Source: Thamnaconus septentrionalis
Lineage: Eukaryota; Chordata; Actinopteri; Tetraodontiformes; Monacanthidae
NCBI GenBank assembly: GCA_009823395.1
Contig: CM020511.1
Span: 17,632,001-17,696,000 of the forward strand
DNA: 64,000 bases
Reading direction: 5' to 3'
Both the position numbers and the translations under genes were made by a program. Numbering within the stretch: position 1 is the stretch's first letter; each line of letters begins with the position of its first letter. Shown piece by piece: positions 24,161 through 36,250 of the stretch. A model generated the notes under the pieces. The model was given only the letters and a program-made list of their open reading frames with translations, did not search any database and was not told the origin of the DNA.

Positions 24161-24522
24161 ACTGCCGATTGAAAATGCTTGTGTAGGAAACTGCAAGAGG
24201 AAATATGAAAATGACTTTGTGCTTTATCCGCTTGCCGAGTGGCCAAACTCGCTCTGAAATTGGAAGTTTCCCAAACTATGTTTCTGTAGCTACTTCTACA
24301 AGAATGGCTAAATGGGTTAATCTGATAACCACAAGGTCACCAAAAGTGTGCAGTCCCAAGAGGTCAGAGGTAAAGAAAGGGCCACTGAACACATCAATTA
24401 TCCAGTGGTACTAAACCAAAACAGTCTTCTCACATAATTATTTATATTTAGCGTACTTTAAGTAAGTAGAGCATTCATAATAACCAATCAGCTGTGGTGG
24501 CAATGTTTCACTCACTCACTGC

Positions 24523-24598
24523 ATACATATATATATATATATATACATATATATATACATATATACATATACATACACATATATATATATATATATAT

Positions 24599-24650
<52 letters not shown>

Positions 24651-24664
24651 ATATATATACATAC
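24523..24664. repeat. (TA)n / TATACA microsatellite, 142 bp
   Basis: A long alternating AT tract with regularly spaced TACA interruptions, similar to 13620-13744. Confidence 0.95.
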
Positions 24665-26483
24665 CGTAAGAATGGCAATAAGGAAGAATTATTATTGTAT
24701 GGCATTATTTTATGAGCAAATGAAGCCTTGGTTGTCAGTATTTGTGTGAAGGCCAAGAGGCTGTATACAATACAAAGTCATTCATTCACTACTGCAAATG
24801 ACAGGGTTGTGCATGATCATGTCCACCAACACAAACAGGTGGGGGACGTCCTGTAGAAGCCAGCAGTGTAGCGAGGACTGACCATCCACTGTGCAAACCA
24901 GGAAATAGTGACCATCCTCATTTTGGCTATTACATAATATAGTGAATGACAGTCTCCCCCAGGAAATAACAGTTTAGGCCAGCACCTTAGCACTTTATGT
25001 AATCAGTAGCATATGGTCGTCCATTATGAATGAACATGACAGTGTTATTCTGTGCATAAAAATATGTGTTTCATGAGGTCCGGTAAGCTTTTCCTTCTAT
25101 AGCTCCTCAGGTTTATTTATTTTAGAGGTACTTTGAGTTTGAAACAGCAGTGTTAAATGTTTTGTTTTTTAGTCTGTTTTAGTCTGCAGTTTAGCCAAAA
25201 TATAGTGTGGGACACTCATGAAAATAAAAATTTCAGTTTGATGAATATATATTTAAATTAAAAAAAAAAAAAACGACTGTGTGTCTTAGCTCATTCTTGG
25301 CTGATTAGCCGCTCACAGCATATTGTGATCAGTAATAATACATTATTTTTTGCTTATTGTATGACTTTTCACATGTTGGATTGATTACTGGTTGTTTTCA
25401 CTGTGGGAAAACAAAGATAATATGCAACTGCACTCAGACTGTCAGGAGGAAGCAATTATGAGTATGATAGTGGGTTTTGTAGATGTTTTTTCAACCCAAT
25501 AATGACATCATGCCCTTATACTCAGATAAATCTAGAAAATCGCTGTTTTTAATCAAGTGCTGGGGACCAATCAACATTACTGCTAATGATTGCCTAAAGA
25601 AATGACAAATTTTCCCCTGGAATCAGTCTTTAAGTATATTCAAATGAAGTAGTTTTTTTCTTGTTTTTCCCAGGGTCCATTGAACTGTAAAAGAGAAAAA
25701 AAGATGCAAGTCTCATTTAAGAGGAAAAGCAATGACTAATGCCCCACTGGTCACCTCTATTAGAGTTTTAAGAGCCCAACTGCTGTGTGAGTGATTTTTC
25801 CAAAACTGCAGATGCAGGATGCAGCCACACCAAATCCAATGCAGTGACAAAAAACGCATCAATTCCAATCCACTTTCAGCATTTACAGTCGCTTCGTCCC
25901 AGACTTGTCTGGCCCTACTTATCCTTCCTAGTCACTGCACAAGTCCGTCCTCTTTAGTTGCACCGTTCAATTCGGTGTGAACGCACACGCACAAACACAC
26001 AACCCCTCGCAGGACCTTTTAGTTACTGACTGGCCCATTTTGCCCGCTGCCTTTCCCAATCTCCTGTCTCCAGTCCTTTTGCTCTTTTCTCCCCCTTGAC
26101 AAAAACAACCCCACATAAATCCTTCTATCCACTCGTAAAGTCCCATTATAAGATTCAAAGGAAAAAGGGGGAAAGAGAAAATTGCAGACGGATGGAAGGT
26201 GGGATGACAACATCAAGAAAAAAAAATCATCAGGGATGAAAGATGTACAGAATAGCAAGATAGATGTTTGGATCAGAGGGGTTGGGAGCTAAAAGATTGA
26301 CCTGTTGACCCGTGTCTGATGTCTCATAAGTGGTGGCTCTTGGGCTCCCTGGTCTGATTGCAAAGCAGGAGGTTTAGGGGGGGTTGACGGGAGGGCACGA
26401 TGGAATTTAGAGGTAGTGATAGCAGGTGAGGGTGGGAGACGCCTCACCGCCAGTCTTTTGTTCGTCGGTGCATACAGCTGTTG

Positions 26484-26581
26484 TAGGGCTGTGCAATTCA
26501 TCGATTTTAAATCAAAATTGGACTTCTTAGTCCACACAATGTTAAAAAAAAATTATTTTTGTCCAAAATGGCCCAGCCCTC
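26484..26581. mobile_element. hAT-like miniature element (98 bp) with 8-bp target duplication
   Basis: It begins TAGGGCTGTGCAATTCATCG and ends TGGCCCAGCCCTC. The flanks AGCTGTTG (26476-26483) and AGCTCTTG (26582-26589) match at seven of eight positions. The GGGCTGTGCAATT terminus is a known fish hAT type. The interior is almost entirely deleted. Confidence 0.75.
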
Positions 26582-27995
26582 AGCTCTTGTCAAAAAAAGT
26601 ATCTTTTTTTGTTTTTGTTTTTTTGGAGAGGAAACCATTTGTGTATAAATAATTTATATATCAATTTATATATCAATGAGGCGCCTTCAAGAAAAAATTA
26701 AAATTCTTCCAAGCAACCATACATGAAGCTTTCACTGTTGACAACACGTGAAGCTCTGGAAGATGAGAGGTCGCCAAGTTCAAACCGCATCACAGCGTCT
26801 TGAGGTGACTTAAAATAAACATGAGCATGCGTCTTTGTACCTGCCTTTCATTTCCCCTTCCTCCAGTCAAAACCGTCTCCCTCTACTCACTTTCTCCAGC
26901 AGTACTCCTCTTTCAGCACTGAGGCGCGCAAACAGTTTGTTTATCCTGGTGAAATGGGGATGGCGGGGCTATATGGGAGCCACGTAGCCTCTGATCTGGA
27001 GCTAAGTAGATACATTAGCCCGGATGACCTTTTTTGCCGCCGCCTTCGTGTCGCACACGAGCACTAAATCTGAAACCCTCTGTAAAAGATAAAGGAATAT
27101 CGCGTGAAATCGCATGATCCGAGACTATCATCTCGGTGAGAAAAGATCAATATTGGGACACCAATAAAGAAACAAAGACATCAAATGGTCCTAGAAAGCA
27201 AGAGGCACCCACGATTATTTATCACCAGTGTGGGGAATCCGACTCGGCCGAAAGTCCGTGCTGCTTTTTTACTGGTGAACCTGGAATAGCGCGCCTTTTC
27301 TACCCTTTCTGTAAGCCTCTGTGAACCGCTGTCACTTCTTTTTAAATAACCATTTACTCTGAGCTACGGCGTGAGACATAAAATCTGGCGGGACGCTCAT
27401 ACGAGACCGAATATGTTCGCTAAAAGCCTGGATCCAAAACTGAGCGCGCAGTCTCACACCTCAAGAACCGAGCTTGTCAAGTGAAAAAAGAAGAAGAAAA
27501 AAAAAACACGGACCTGGAAGCAATTTAGGTGCGACACAGAACTGAGTCTATTCGAAGTCAGTTTAAGCAAAAGTATTTTAGTAGCCATTACCAGAGGTAA
27601 ATCCTTTAGCTTTAGGGGTTCTGGCCAGCTCGCAGTTTATACGAGGCCATAAAGAACTATAATGATACCGGGGAAATGAGTTTCTATGGAGCAGTTGGGA
27701 GGCAGAGCAGGCAGAGGGGATGAAACAGGGCAGCAGGAGGTAGAAGGATGGGAGGAAATAGATGAGAAGACCCCGAGGAGCCGGAGCGAGACGGAGCGGG
27801 AGAAAAGAGGAATTAGAGAGAAAGAAGGGGGAAAAATTTGCTGCAAAGAATGCAGAGTTAAAGTCAGTGTGTCAATGCGAGTGTGCATGTGTGCAGGCCA
27901 ATGATTCAGGGTTGATGACACGTTGTAAAATTAAGTCTCAGTTCAGCTGTCCTTTATTAGAATGAGGCCCGCAGTGCAAACGAGTCACTGCTAGT

Positions 27996-28016
27996 CACAC
28001 ACACACACACACACAC
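27996..28016. repeat. (AC)n microsatellite
   Basis: A short perfect tract. Confidence 0.85.
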
Positions 28017-29061
28017 TGTAAACTCAATCTGTTCTTTATTAGAGAACAGCTGGGGGTGTATGACAGCTTGACTGGACACTGTTACACTGTAAACTCTGCG
28101 TGACCTTCATTAAACAGTTAAGCGTAGCGGTTCACTAACAGTTTGAATGGATGACCTAATCACTGCCATGTGTGTCTGTCTGGCTGTCACAGAGCGCCGC
28201 AGACGGAGGAGCGTTTAATGAGCTACTCAGACAGATAGGATCTGAGAGCGACACTGGCCGCGGCTGCGCTCCAATGGAGAGCAGACACTCGCAAAGTTTC
28301 ATTCTGAACATTCATTCCAACCTCCGTGAGAAGGTTCCTCTGGGTCAATCTTCTAAAATGTTAAATGAAACAAAAAATTAGAAGGTGACAATTTGCTCTT
28401 GAATTGGTAAACAAATAGTTACATATTTGTCGACTTTGCTTGAACTAGTTTTCCATTAACGCGTTTTGCGGCTGAAACTGAAAATGTATGAGCTGTAAAC
28501 GCCGATAATAACATGGGGTAAAAACTGAAACAAGGCTGATTTCTAGGTTTATATTCAACTCTGTTTTTTTGTTTTGGGATACAACATGGAAAAAAAAACA
28601 ACGGGGCCCGAGAACGACGTGTGTGTTTTTGTGTGCAGGCATGTTGTGCGCACAAGTGTGGAAAACATTGCGATGGATTGTTCCTCTGTGCTGCGGATGT
28701 TCAGAATATGTGAGAGAGAGCCAGAGCTGATAGATGGAAAGAAAGAAAAAAAAGCTCCTGTTGTTTCCTCAACTGTTGGAAAGTCCTAATTCCTACCAGC
28801 GGACCCGAGAACTGACTTCAGCCCCGGAGGAAAACAAACATTCCTCTGTGCTCATTGTCTGGGAGCGGAGCAGGAAGACAGCGTCTGCCGTCGCTAAAGT
28901 GCAGCCAATTAATCTCTATTTAAGGCCCCTCAAAAAAATGTGGGACATAAAACGGATTGAATATACGCAGTGTGTTTTAACAACAGTCTCACACAGCCGC
29001 CACCTGAGTGGGTTTAATGGGGCCGCGGCTGGACCCGCAGGCTCTCCGGTACTAAAACACA

Positions 29062-29466
29062 CTGCAGTGACTGTTACAGTTTTTCGCAAAATAAAAGCGA
29101 TATCTCTAAAATTTGAACAAAGTACATTTGTGATTTGCAGGTGTTTCCATTGAATGGCGTGAAGCGCTATAATTTTGTAAAATCTCCTCCTGCGAGACCC
29201 CACTGTGAGGATGGAGGTTCAAAACATTTTGCGTTTTCACTTGAAGTGAACTGGTCATGTGACCCTGTAGGTCACGTCCACTGATGTGTAAATGCAAAAA
29301 AAGGGTTTCAATGACACTTTTGCGATATACCTCTATATCGATACGTATATCGATGACCTTTTAGCCATATTTGAGAGGTTTTTTGAAGATCAGTTATTTC
29401 CATGACAGTTTTTTATTGCAATATTTAGGTTTTGCGCAGTTCTACAGGTAATGTAAAACGCAGCTT
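29062..29466 (+). mobile_element. AGCTGCGTTTCC-family MITE, near-full copy
   Basis: It runs from ACAGTTTTTCGCAAAATAAA through GATTTGCAGGTGTTTCCATT, TGCGAGACCCCACTGTGAGG, GGTCATGTGACCCTG and GATATACCTCTATATCGATA to a right end of AACGCAGCTTA. Compared with 10669-11169 it lacks the segment around TTTGCTGTCAAGAA. The left terminus is degraded. Confidence 0.85.
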
Positions 29467-30297
29467 ATGTGAGAGTTGTTATGTGCAGTTCTTACGTCTG
29501 CTGTTGCACAAGCACCGACTAAAACAGCAGTCTGACGTGCACAATTGCAATTTTTTTTTTCAGCTAAAATATCAAAAAACAGCTTTGGAACTCTTGCTGA
29601 GTGCGGGCCGAGCGGCGTGTGACCAAGAGTTCCTTTGGTGACGTCAAACGGCCTCTTTGTGAGCCGCGCTCTTGTTCGGCGTCTTGTTTACCGAGCGAGG
29701 CCGACCACATGACCGTGTTATTGAATGGCAAATGGTCCCTTCCTCCCCATCCTTCCGGCTCCTCGTCGATAAACAACAAAAGGCGGCAAACTCTCTCTGC
29801 TGGATGCAGAAGATACACAGCCTGATGAATGGTCGCCCGAGTCGCATTTCACAAACAAGAAAGGAACACTTTTGTGCTTGCTCCGTCACTTCTAGCTGTC
29901 CACAAAACAGTGATGTTGCTGTTCTGTCTCTTTCAATCTTGAGTCAGTGTTCCACGCGCCGAGGACGTGCAGGAAGCCAGTTTGTTTTCGTGTACACGCA
30001 GGTTGTAGCATTTTGCCAGTTCCGAGTCAATGTGTTCATTCAAAATCATTCTGTAATACTCATTTAAAGGTGGAAAAAACAGTTTAAAGTCGTTGTAATT
30101 ATTGTAAAGGGATAAAGACCAACAAAAACAATCCAGAAATTTGAAAAATGTTGTTTTTTTCCCAAACATGGTGAAACTTTTTGAGTGTTTTGGTTTCTCA
30201 GGACCAGACTATTGGCCTTGGAAAGGGCAGTGAACCCATAACTTTATTTCCTAATCAAACTTATTTATTTATTCATTAGAAGTGAAGCAAGAAATAC

Positions 30298-30346
30298 CTT
30301 TAACGGCCTCGTCCACCACTTCCACCACTCGATCAATCTGCTGGAC
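30298..30346 (-). CDS. cdkal1: CDKAL1 exon C: VQQIDRVVEVVDEAVK microexon
   Basis: This very short 49-bp exon encodes VQQIDRVVEVVDEAVK plus the first base of a Gly codon. It follows GLSIIG of exon B in frame and covers the helix at the end of the N-terminal methylthiotransferase domain (GVQQIDRVVEVV in human). The acceptor is a T-rich tract ending in TTCCAG. The donor is GTATTT, which departs from the GTRAGT consensus. A 49-bp exon with a weak donor could be prone to skipping. Skipping would cause a frameshift because 49 is not divisible by three. Confidence 0.96.
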
Positions 30347-31695
30347 CTGGAAAAACAAACAGACACACAAGGGAAGAGAGTATTGATGCCTGCAAACCAC
30401 CAAGACCGCACAGTCAACAAACGGCTGCTATTGACAACCTGTGCACACACACACACTGACCCACACCTAAATATTCACAAAGGTACCGGGCAGTACGCAC
30501 ACAGAGGTTCAATCAGATACAATCGCGCCAAGTTTTTCTTCCGCTGGCAATAAGTGATATGGATTTCCTAAATGCCACGGAGTGTCTGTGTAGCTGCAAC
30601 ACTAATTATCAAGTCTGGCTTTCAGATTTAAAGAAAAACAATGCAGAACTCGGAGGAGGAACTAGGTGTTTTTGCGGGTATATAAAAATCAAAAAAAGCA
30701 CAGGTGGTCAAGGGCTGTGGCAACATGAGTGAACGCATCTCAATCTTTGGACGCCCAGATTCAGGGTCAGTCAGGTCTCAGCCTCTGGAACAAACCTTAT
30801 AAACTGAAAAAGATGTCACATGTCCTCAGTTTAACATCATTAAATAACATGCAAGATTAGACTAATGTATAGTCTAGCTAGTTAGTTATAGGCCAGAAAA
30901 GCAATGATGTTTTTTGTTTGTTTGTTTTCACACTAATTTGGGGAACCATTGATCAGCTTTTCTAATCTTTGAGTTTTGAGCTCAGAACCTTGTTGCCTGT
31001 CATGCACAGTAGGGTTTTCTTTTAGATGAGGTAGATAAAGCAATGTTCAACACAACTCTAAGAGAAGCTTTGAGTTTAAATTGTTCACTAATTTCTTAAC
31101 TAACTGAATTAACAAATAACAACCAGATAGCAGAGTTCATCTAAATCCAGCAAACATCTTAAAGAACCCAAAATGAGGATGTAAAAACTAATGAAATTAA
31201 TAAAAAAAAAAAATATATGCAAGGGGATAAATGACACAGGCATATCTTCAGAGAAAAAGTCATCTCTATAATCAGCATGATTGAGGCTCAAGTTAAAGTT
31301 GTGAACACGACAGTGAGGCCGCCCTATTAAAGGCCATTGATGCAGCTGTGTGCGGCTCTCAGGTGAAGAATAGTTTGACCGACTGTAATCCACTAATTGT
31401 TCAGTCCAACACCATGCGTGTTCAGGTGTGGGTGAATTCACATGACCATTCCCATGTACCCCACACACAATACGCTGTCGCACACAGGAAGTACAGGAAG
31501 TGCACATGCAGGCTGATTAAACAATGAATTCAACACAGCTTCTTTTCTTTTCTTTTCTTTTTTTCAAACTGCTGTCTTTACCTTGCCGTTGGCGCAGTCA
31601 TCGCACACAAAGTCAGGGCTGGTTATTTGCATCTACTTTGCATCAACCACCAACTGTCGCTGTCATTGTGTGACCGATTGTAACTAGCCAGCACG

Positions 31696-31725
31696 CGTGT
31701 GTGTGTGTGTGTGCGTGTGTGTGTG
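31696..31725. repeat. (GT)n microsatellite
   Basis: An interrupted GT tract. Confidence 0.85.
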
Positions 31726-32602
31726 CAAGTGTACTGATGCAGAATGCGATCTTCCCATTGAAATGAAAGGACCAACGGTGGTGAACCTCCCAGATGTGTC
31801 TGCCTCCCCCGAAGGCTATTACACGTTCAAACCTGTTTATCTGAATGTAATTATATTACACATACACAGCACTTAATTTGGATGTAATTATGTTACACAT
31901 GGCAAGCTTAGTTAAATTGAATTGCATGTTTTTTTTTGTATGGTGAAGGATATTTTATGCAACACTTGAGGCTCTGTCCACCCACCACTCTGAGAAGGTG
32001 GCACTAATAAAGATTGGGTGCAGGACTCGTCCATTAATTCTCATTTTCAAACTGGATGTCTGATTTGATGCAAGGCAATTAGCTCAGCATTATGGGAAAT
32101 TAAGATCAAGCTTTTCTGTTGTGCCTAAGAAATCAAGGTGGTCGAATGTGGTGTAATCCAATGAATTGACTGTGGAGGTGGAGGAGGGTCAGAAAGACCA
32201 AGAGATATATTCACGCTCTTACTAAAAATATCACTTTTGTAGAGAGTAAATCACCAAAACCAGAGATGTGGTTTACTTAGACACAGTTTACCTAGAACAT
32301 AAACTGTGTTTACAAATCCGAGGCAAAAATGTTCTGGAAACAAGAAGGAAGCTGTTAAAATCCAAATTGGGGTTGTGTATTAAATTTCATGGACACACCA
32401 CTGAACTGAAAACATGCAACACTTGAAACCTGGGAAGTGGCTCATTATTCACTCGGCTTGCTAATTGACTGTAGTTCAGTATGCTGTCCAAACAGCAACC
32501 ACGAAAGCTGAGAATCTTTGTTGCTGTTTGAGTCACTGCCACTGATTTTTTTATTTTTTTTTCCCTTTCAAAGCAAGCAAAACAGAGAAAAACAGTTATT
32601 AG

Positions 32603-32639
32603 GGTTGGGTCGGGTGATGTTCTATCACCCGACCCAACC
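32603..32639. repeat. Perfect palindrome, 16-bp stem, 5-nt loop
   Basis: GGTTGGGTCGGGTGAT is followed by GTTCT and then its exact reverse complement ATCACCCGACCCAACC. It has no similarity to neighbouring repeats. Confidence 0.95.
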
Positions 32640-32821
32640 TATCCAACCAAGAGAAATACTTTACTTTCCTCTTTGATTATAAAGGTTTTCTAGTTTCTAT
32701 CATGTTCGTCTAAGTAGTTCTGAGGCTCCCCCGGGGAGTTCTATTGATCCTCTGGGCCGCAGGGAGGCCAATATAGAGCAGACACAGCGGGTTGGTAGCC
32801 AGGTGAATGACAGGTCAAACT

Positions 32822-32877
32822 GTCTGTGTGTGTGTGAGTGTCTGTTGGTCTGTCTGTCTGTCTGTCTGTCTGTCTGG
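32822..32877. repeat. GT and (TCTG)n compound repeat
   Basis: A GT tract is followed by a run of TCTG units (about 32848-32877). Confidence 0.9.
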
Positions 32878-32978
32878 CTGTCCATCTGGCTGTGTGCTTG
32901 ACATCAAATTCCTTTAAAACGCAGGTAATCCCTGACAAATAAGTATGAAGTGAGTCGCCGTCGGCAACGCTAACGTAC

Positions 32979-33075
32979 CCCGATGATGCTGAGACCTTTG
33001 AGGTAGTCCATCCGCGGCTGCGCCTGGGGAACGCAACCTGCGACAACCACCTTTTTCTCCTGCTCCTGGGCCTTC
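32979..33075 (-). CDS. cdkal1: CDKAL1 exon [10 protein letters not shown] motif
   Basis: This 97-bp exon completes the Lys codon split from exon A and adds 32 residues, beginning [20 protein letters not shown] and ending LKGLSIIG. The Cys in AGCVPQAQP is the third cluster cysteine of the UPF0004 domain (about Cys138 in human), and the sequence is nearly identical to other vertebrate CDKAL1 over its second half. The acceptor is a pyrimidine-rich tract ending in CAACAG. The donor is GTACGT. The exit phase is 0, consistent with exon C starting at GTC (Val). The variable stretch QEQEKKVVV replaces a more Glu/Asn-rich segment in mammals, an ordinary surface substitution. Confidence 0.97.
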
Positions 33076-33875
33076 CTGTTGGAGCAAAAGCAAAGAGAAG
33101 GCAACTTCTCAGCATCGTGTTCACTTGAATTTGAATGGTTGATAACTTCAGCGCTGCATGTGACGATGGTGATAGCTGAGAAACTCTGATATGTCAATAT
33201 TTTGATAATTATACCAATTGAAACAGTCAAATACACACGCCTATCTGATTTCAGGAAAAAAAAAAGTCAGAAACTACTGAATATTTATACAAGCCTGGCT
33301 AAAAATAATTTCTGTGCAAACTTGCCTAGTAAAGACTTCAATCACCAAGTCTGTCTCTATCAATTATGTAAGTGAAAATCATGATCAAAGATCATTCATT
33401 AGTAGACGCTGACTGACACTCCATTTGCTGCCTTAAAATGAAACGAGTTATAAGACGAGTTATAAGACGGATAAACTGGCGGACTCAAAGTCACACAGAA
33501 GGTTAGTTGTGACTACTTTCATCTTAATATTTAATGTCAATAAGGTTTGCGGGAAAACAGTGGGAAGAGAACTGGCTGGTGGAGACTTCAAACACACAGG
33601 GTTCCTTCAGTTTGTTTAATTTCCTGTTGGCATGTCAACCCATTCCCACCATTCCCACCTACAATGTCAACAGCGCAAGTCAGTCAAGGTAATCCAGAAG
33701 GCTCTTCTAGGATTGTGGAGTCTGATGTTAGTGAATGATGATAAGCCAAAATGTTGGGAACAGCTGAATGGGACATAGAGATCCCAAGCCTGCTGGTAGG
33801 CAGCGACCGTTTGCTCTCTATATGACAAATCTGAAGATTTATCATATGAAAAAGATTTAAATCTGAAGATTCATC

Positions 33876-33914
33876 ATGTTGTGCATGAGTTCTGCAGGAA
33901 CTCATGCACAACAT
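33876..33914. repeat. Perfect palindrome, 17-bp stem, 5-nt loop
   Basis: ATGTTGTGCATGAGTTC, loop TGCAG, then GAACTCATGCACAACAT. It is followed by a further GAGTTCCTGCAG and preceded by a near-direct repeat of AATCTGAAGATTTATCAT (second copy AATCTGAAGATTCATCAT). Confidence 0.95.
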
Positions 33915-34158
33915 GAGTTCCTGCAGAGTAACCATTAGAATATCACCTGGAAACGCCCAGCCAAAGAAAAAAAAATAAAAATCATATTTAAAAACCACAG
34001 TATTTCTAAAGTGTGGATTTTTTTTTTTTTTAAATAGGTGACTGAAACAGCATTGCTTTGAATATGATTTCAAATATACTAATAAGAATACATTTAAGAG
34101 CAAACTGAAAGGGGGATTGGCAGGGGACAGACAGTAAGGCAGCAAATGCATGCCGTTT

Positions 34159-34174
34159 GTGTGTGTGTGTGCGT

Positions 34175-34220
<46 letters not shown>
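34159..34220. repeat. (GT)n microsatellite
   Basis: A GT tract interrupted by GCGTGCAC. Confidence 0.9.
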
Positions 34221-34349
34221 TTTTAAGTCTTCATGTCACCTCCAGTTAGTGACAGTGAGATTTAAGACACTCGGTCTGTCTGACAAAAGCTTTTGGAGGA
34301 GCTGCCCAGACTCTGGCATGAATCTTTAATAATGAAGCCTCCTGACAGC

Positions 34350-34432
34350 TGGAGTGGGTGGGTGGGGGTGTGGGTGGGGGGGTGGGGGAATGCACGTAAG
34401 TGGAGGAGGAACTGTGGGTGGGGTGGGGGGCA
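34350..34432 (+). other. G-rich tract, potential G-quadruplex
   Basis: Repeated runs of three or more G separated by one or two bases (GGGTGGGTGGGGGTGTGGG, then further runs) satisfy the classical quadruplex pattern on the plus strand. On the cdkal1 transcript strand this is C-rich. Confidence 0.6.
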
Positions 34433-35289
34433 GAGTGAAACTGGATGCAAACTGTCAGTTGTGTTTTAATTTTTTCAGACAGTGTTTTCCATCCTTTAGG
34501 AAAACAGCGAGAGAGAGAGAGGAGAGACGGAGAGAAGAGACGGAGAGCGAGTCAGGGTGAGGGAGGCAAGGGGGAGGAGCGGGTGAGGCAGAAGGTAGAG
34601 CAAGAGGGAGAGAGAGAGTGAGAGAAAAGGTGAAGGTGCACGAGTCAACTGAGAGCGCGCTCACTCCAGAATGTGAATGAGTGCGAGTGTGAGGCGGCGC
34701 AGACCAAACACTGAGGCTGGTGGCCAGAGAGGAGGAGTGAAGACAAGCTGGAAATGAAGGTGGATTTTAGATGTTTCGTATGCAAATCAGGCAAAGCAGT
34801 TTGCATATTTTTAGGCTTACATCCTGTTTCATTCCAAACAGTTCCTTAATGTGCAAAGCTGACTGGTCTGACAGCGCTGTGTCTCTTCAGACTGACAGGA
34901 AAGTCCGTCCTTCACTTCTTTGGCTTGCTGCACTCTGCAGGAAATGTCTGGAAATCGACCCTTTGTTTGATCACAGAGTGACATCACAATGATGAATCAC
35001 ACTGATGAATGATGAATATCAAATTGCTGGGGCTGGTATGCTGTGACATCTGCCCTCTGCAGTAGAGAGCTTAAAGAAGTGGGAAAGATACACAAAAGAC
35101 AGAATGAAATAAGGTGGACGCACAAACTTTCGAGAGCGAGGAAAGATCTGGGGGGCTTGATGTCCGCACTAAAGTGGCTCCTTCTTCCCACAAGTTCTCC
35201 ATGAGCTGGACCCACGCATGCACGCACGCACGCACGCACGCCCAGCAGGGGTGCGTCTGCATAATTCACACCGTCTCCTGCCAAAATGC

Positions 35290-35560
35290 ACCAAACGCTC
35301 CTCTAATGTGCGACTCGCTCCCCGCCCACGCACTCCGAGCCGGAGCTGACACACGGGGGGTGAAGCAGAGAGCGGCTGAGCCGTCGCCTCGGCGCCCCCC
35401 GGTGGCGGGGGGTTGGAGGGAGGGGTGAAGGGGCTGGGGGAGGACGGGCCAATCATGGCTGCGGGACGGGACGGGACGAGATGCGGCGGGATTACAGCAA
35501 TGCGGTTGCCTTGGTGACGCTGACTGAGCTCCGACTGCCAGTGACCCCACCCCCACCCCC
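35290..35560. other. GC-rich patch with G-quadruplex potential
   Basis: GC-rich sequence with many CpG and G-runs (for example GGTGGCGGGGGGTTGGAGGG) and the pentamer GGGAC repeated around 35461-35477. No credible coding frame is present. Confidence 0.4.
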
Positions 35561-35629
35561 CCGACCAGAGCAGATCCCCCCCGACCCATCTTCAGATCAG
35601 AGTGTGTGTGTGTGTGTGTGTGTTACAAA

Positions 35630-36074
35630 ATGCGTTTCCATGACAGTTTTTCGCAAAATTAAAGCAATATTTCTAAAATTTGACAAATACAATTGCGATT
35701 TGCAGGTGTTTCCATTGAATGGTGTGAAGCGCATACGGCGAAACTCTCGTAAAAATCTGTTTGCAAATGATGTTTGCTTTTGTTTGTTTACATTTGTTTG
35801 CTGTCAAAAATGCTTGTTTTATTTTCTCATTGATTACTTGCAAAAAATATTCTGTTTCCTCCTCCGTCCAAACATAATGCGAACTGGTCACATGACCCCC
35901 TACGTCACGTCCGCTGACGTGTAAATGCGAAAAAAAAGATTCCATGACACTTTTGTGATATACCCCTACATCGAAAACCTTTTCGCCATATTTGAGAGGT
36001 TTTTCTAAGTTTAGGTGTTTCCATGACCAATATTTAGGTTTTGTGCAATTCTATGGGTCATGGAAACGCAGCTA
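35630..36074 (+). mobile_element. AGCTGCGTTTCC-family MITE, near-full copy
   Basis: The left end reads TGCGTTTCCATGACAGTTTT and the right end GGTCATGGAAACGCAGCTA. The interior holds GATTTGCAGGTGTTTCCATT, TCCTCCGTCCAAACATAATG, GGTCACATGACCCCCTACGT and GATATACCCCTACATCGAAA. It is inserted directly next to a GT microsatellite (35601-35623). Confidence 0.88.
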
Positions 36075-36185
36075 CTGTGTGTGTGTGCCCACACGTTTCC
36101 TGCACTTACTTGGCACCTCGCCCGAACTCTCTGCGGCCCGCACTGTCAGCCCGTAGTTTGCTGCGGCCCTCCGATGGCCTGGAGA

Positions 36186-36186
<1 letters not shown>

Positions 36187-36250
<64 letters not shown>
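36187..36250. repeat. (CA)n microsatellite
   Basis: A long CA tract, essentially pure to 36243. Confidence 0.96.

Larger units (their letters stand above)
23053..30297 (-). other. cdkal1: cdkal1 intron (7.2 kb)
   Basis: This intron carries a tRNA-derived SINE (23895-24160), a SINE/LINE 3'-tail-like fragment near 23200, a TATACA satellite-like run (24523-24664), a 98-bp hAT miniature element (26484-26581) and one copy of the AGCTGCGTTTCC family (29062-29466). A GA-rich patch occurs near 27.7-27.84 kb. The stretch 24670-25960 is AT-rich and non-repetitive and could include regulatory sequence, but no exon is evident. Confidence 0.8.
30347..32978 (-). other. cdkal1: cdkal1 intron (2.6 kb)
   Basis: This short intron contains a GT microsatellite (31696-31725), GT plus TCTG repeats (32822-32877) and a perfect 16-bp-stem palindrome at 32603-32639. 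A TTTTC run lies near 31541-31565. Otherwise it is non-repetitive AT-rich sequence with no coding potential that I can support. Confidence 0.8.

Noticed and set aside
28021..28055. Steroid-receptor-like palindrome CTGTTCT/AGAACAG
   Set aside because: The spacing and half-site order do not fit a glucocorticoid-type element.
34680..35590. Overlapping frames in the GC-rich patch as exons
   Set aside because: No splice-compatible, conserved or domain-bearing peptide. Frames differ between strands and end at G-runs.
36187..36250. CRISPR-like or satellite array
   Set aside because: A simple CA dinucleotide tract without spacers. The genome is a vertebrate's.
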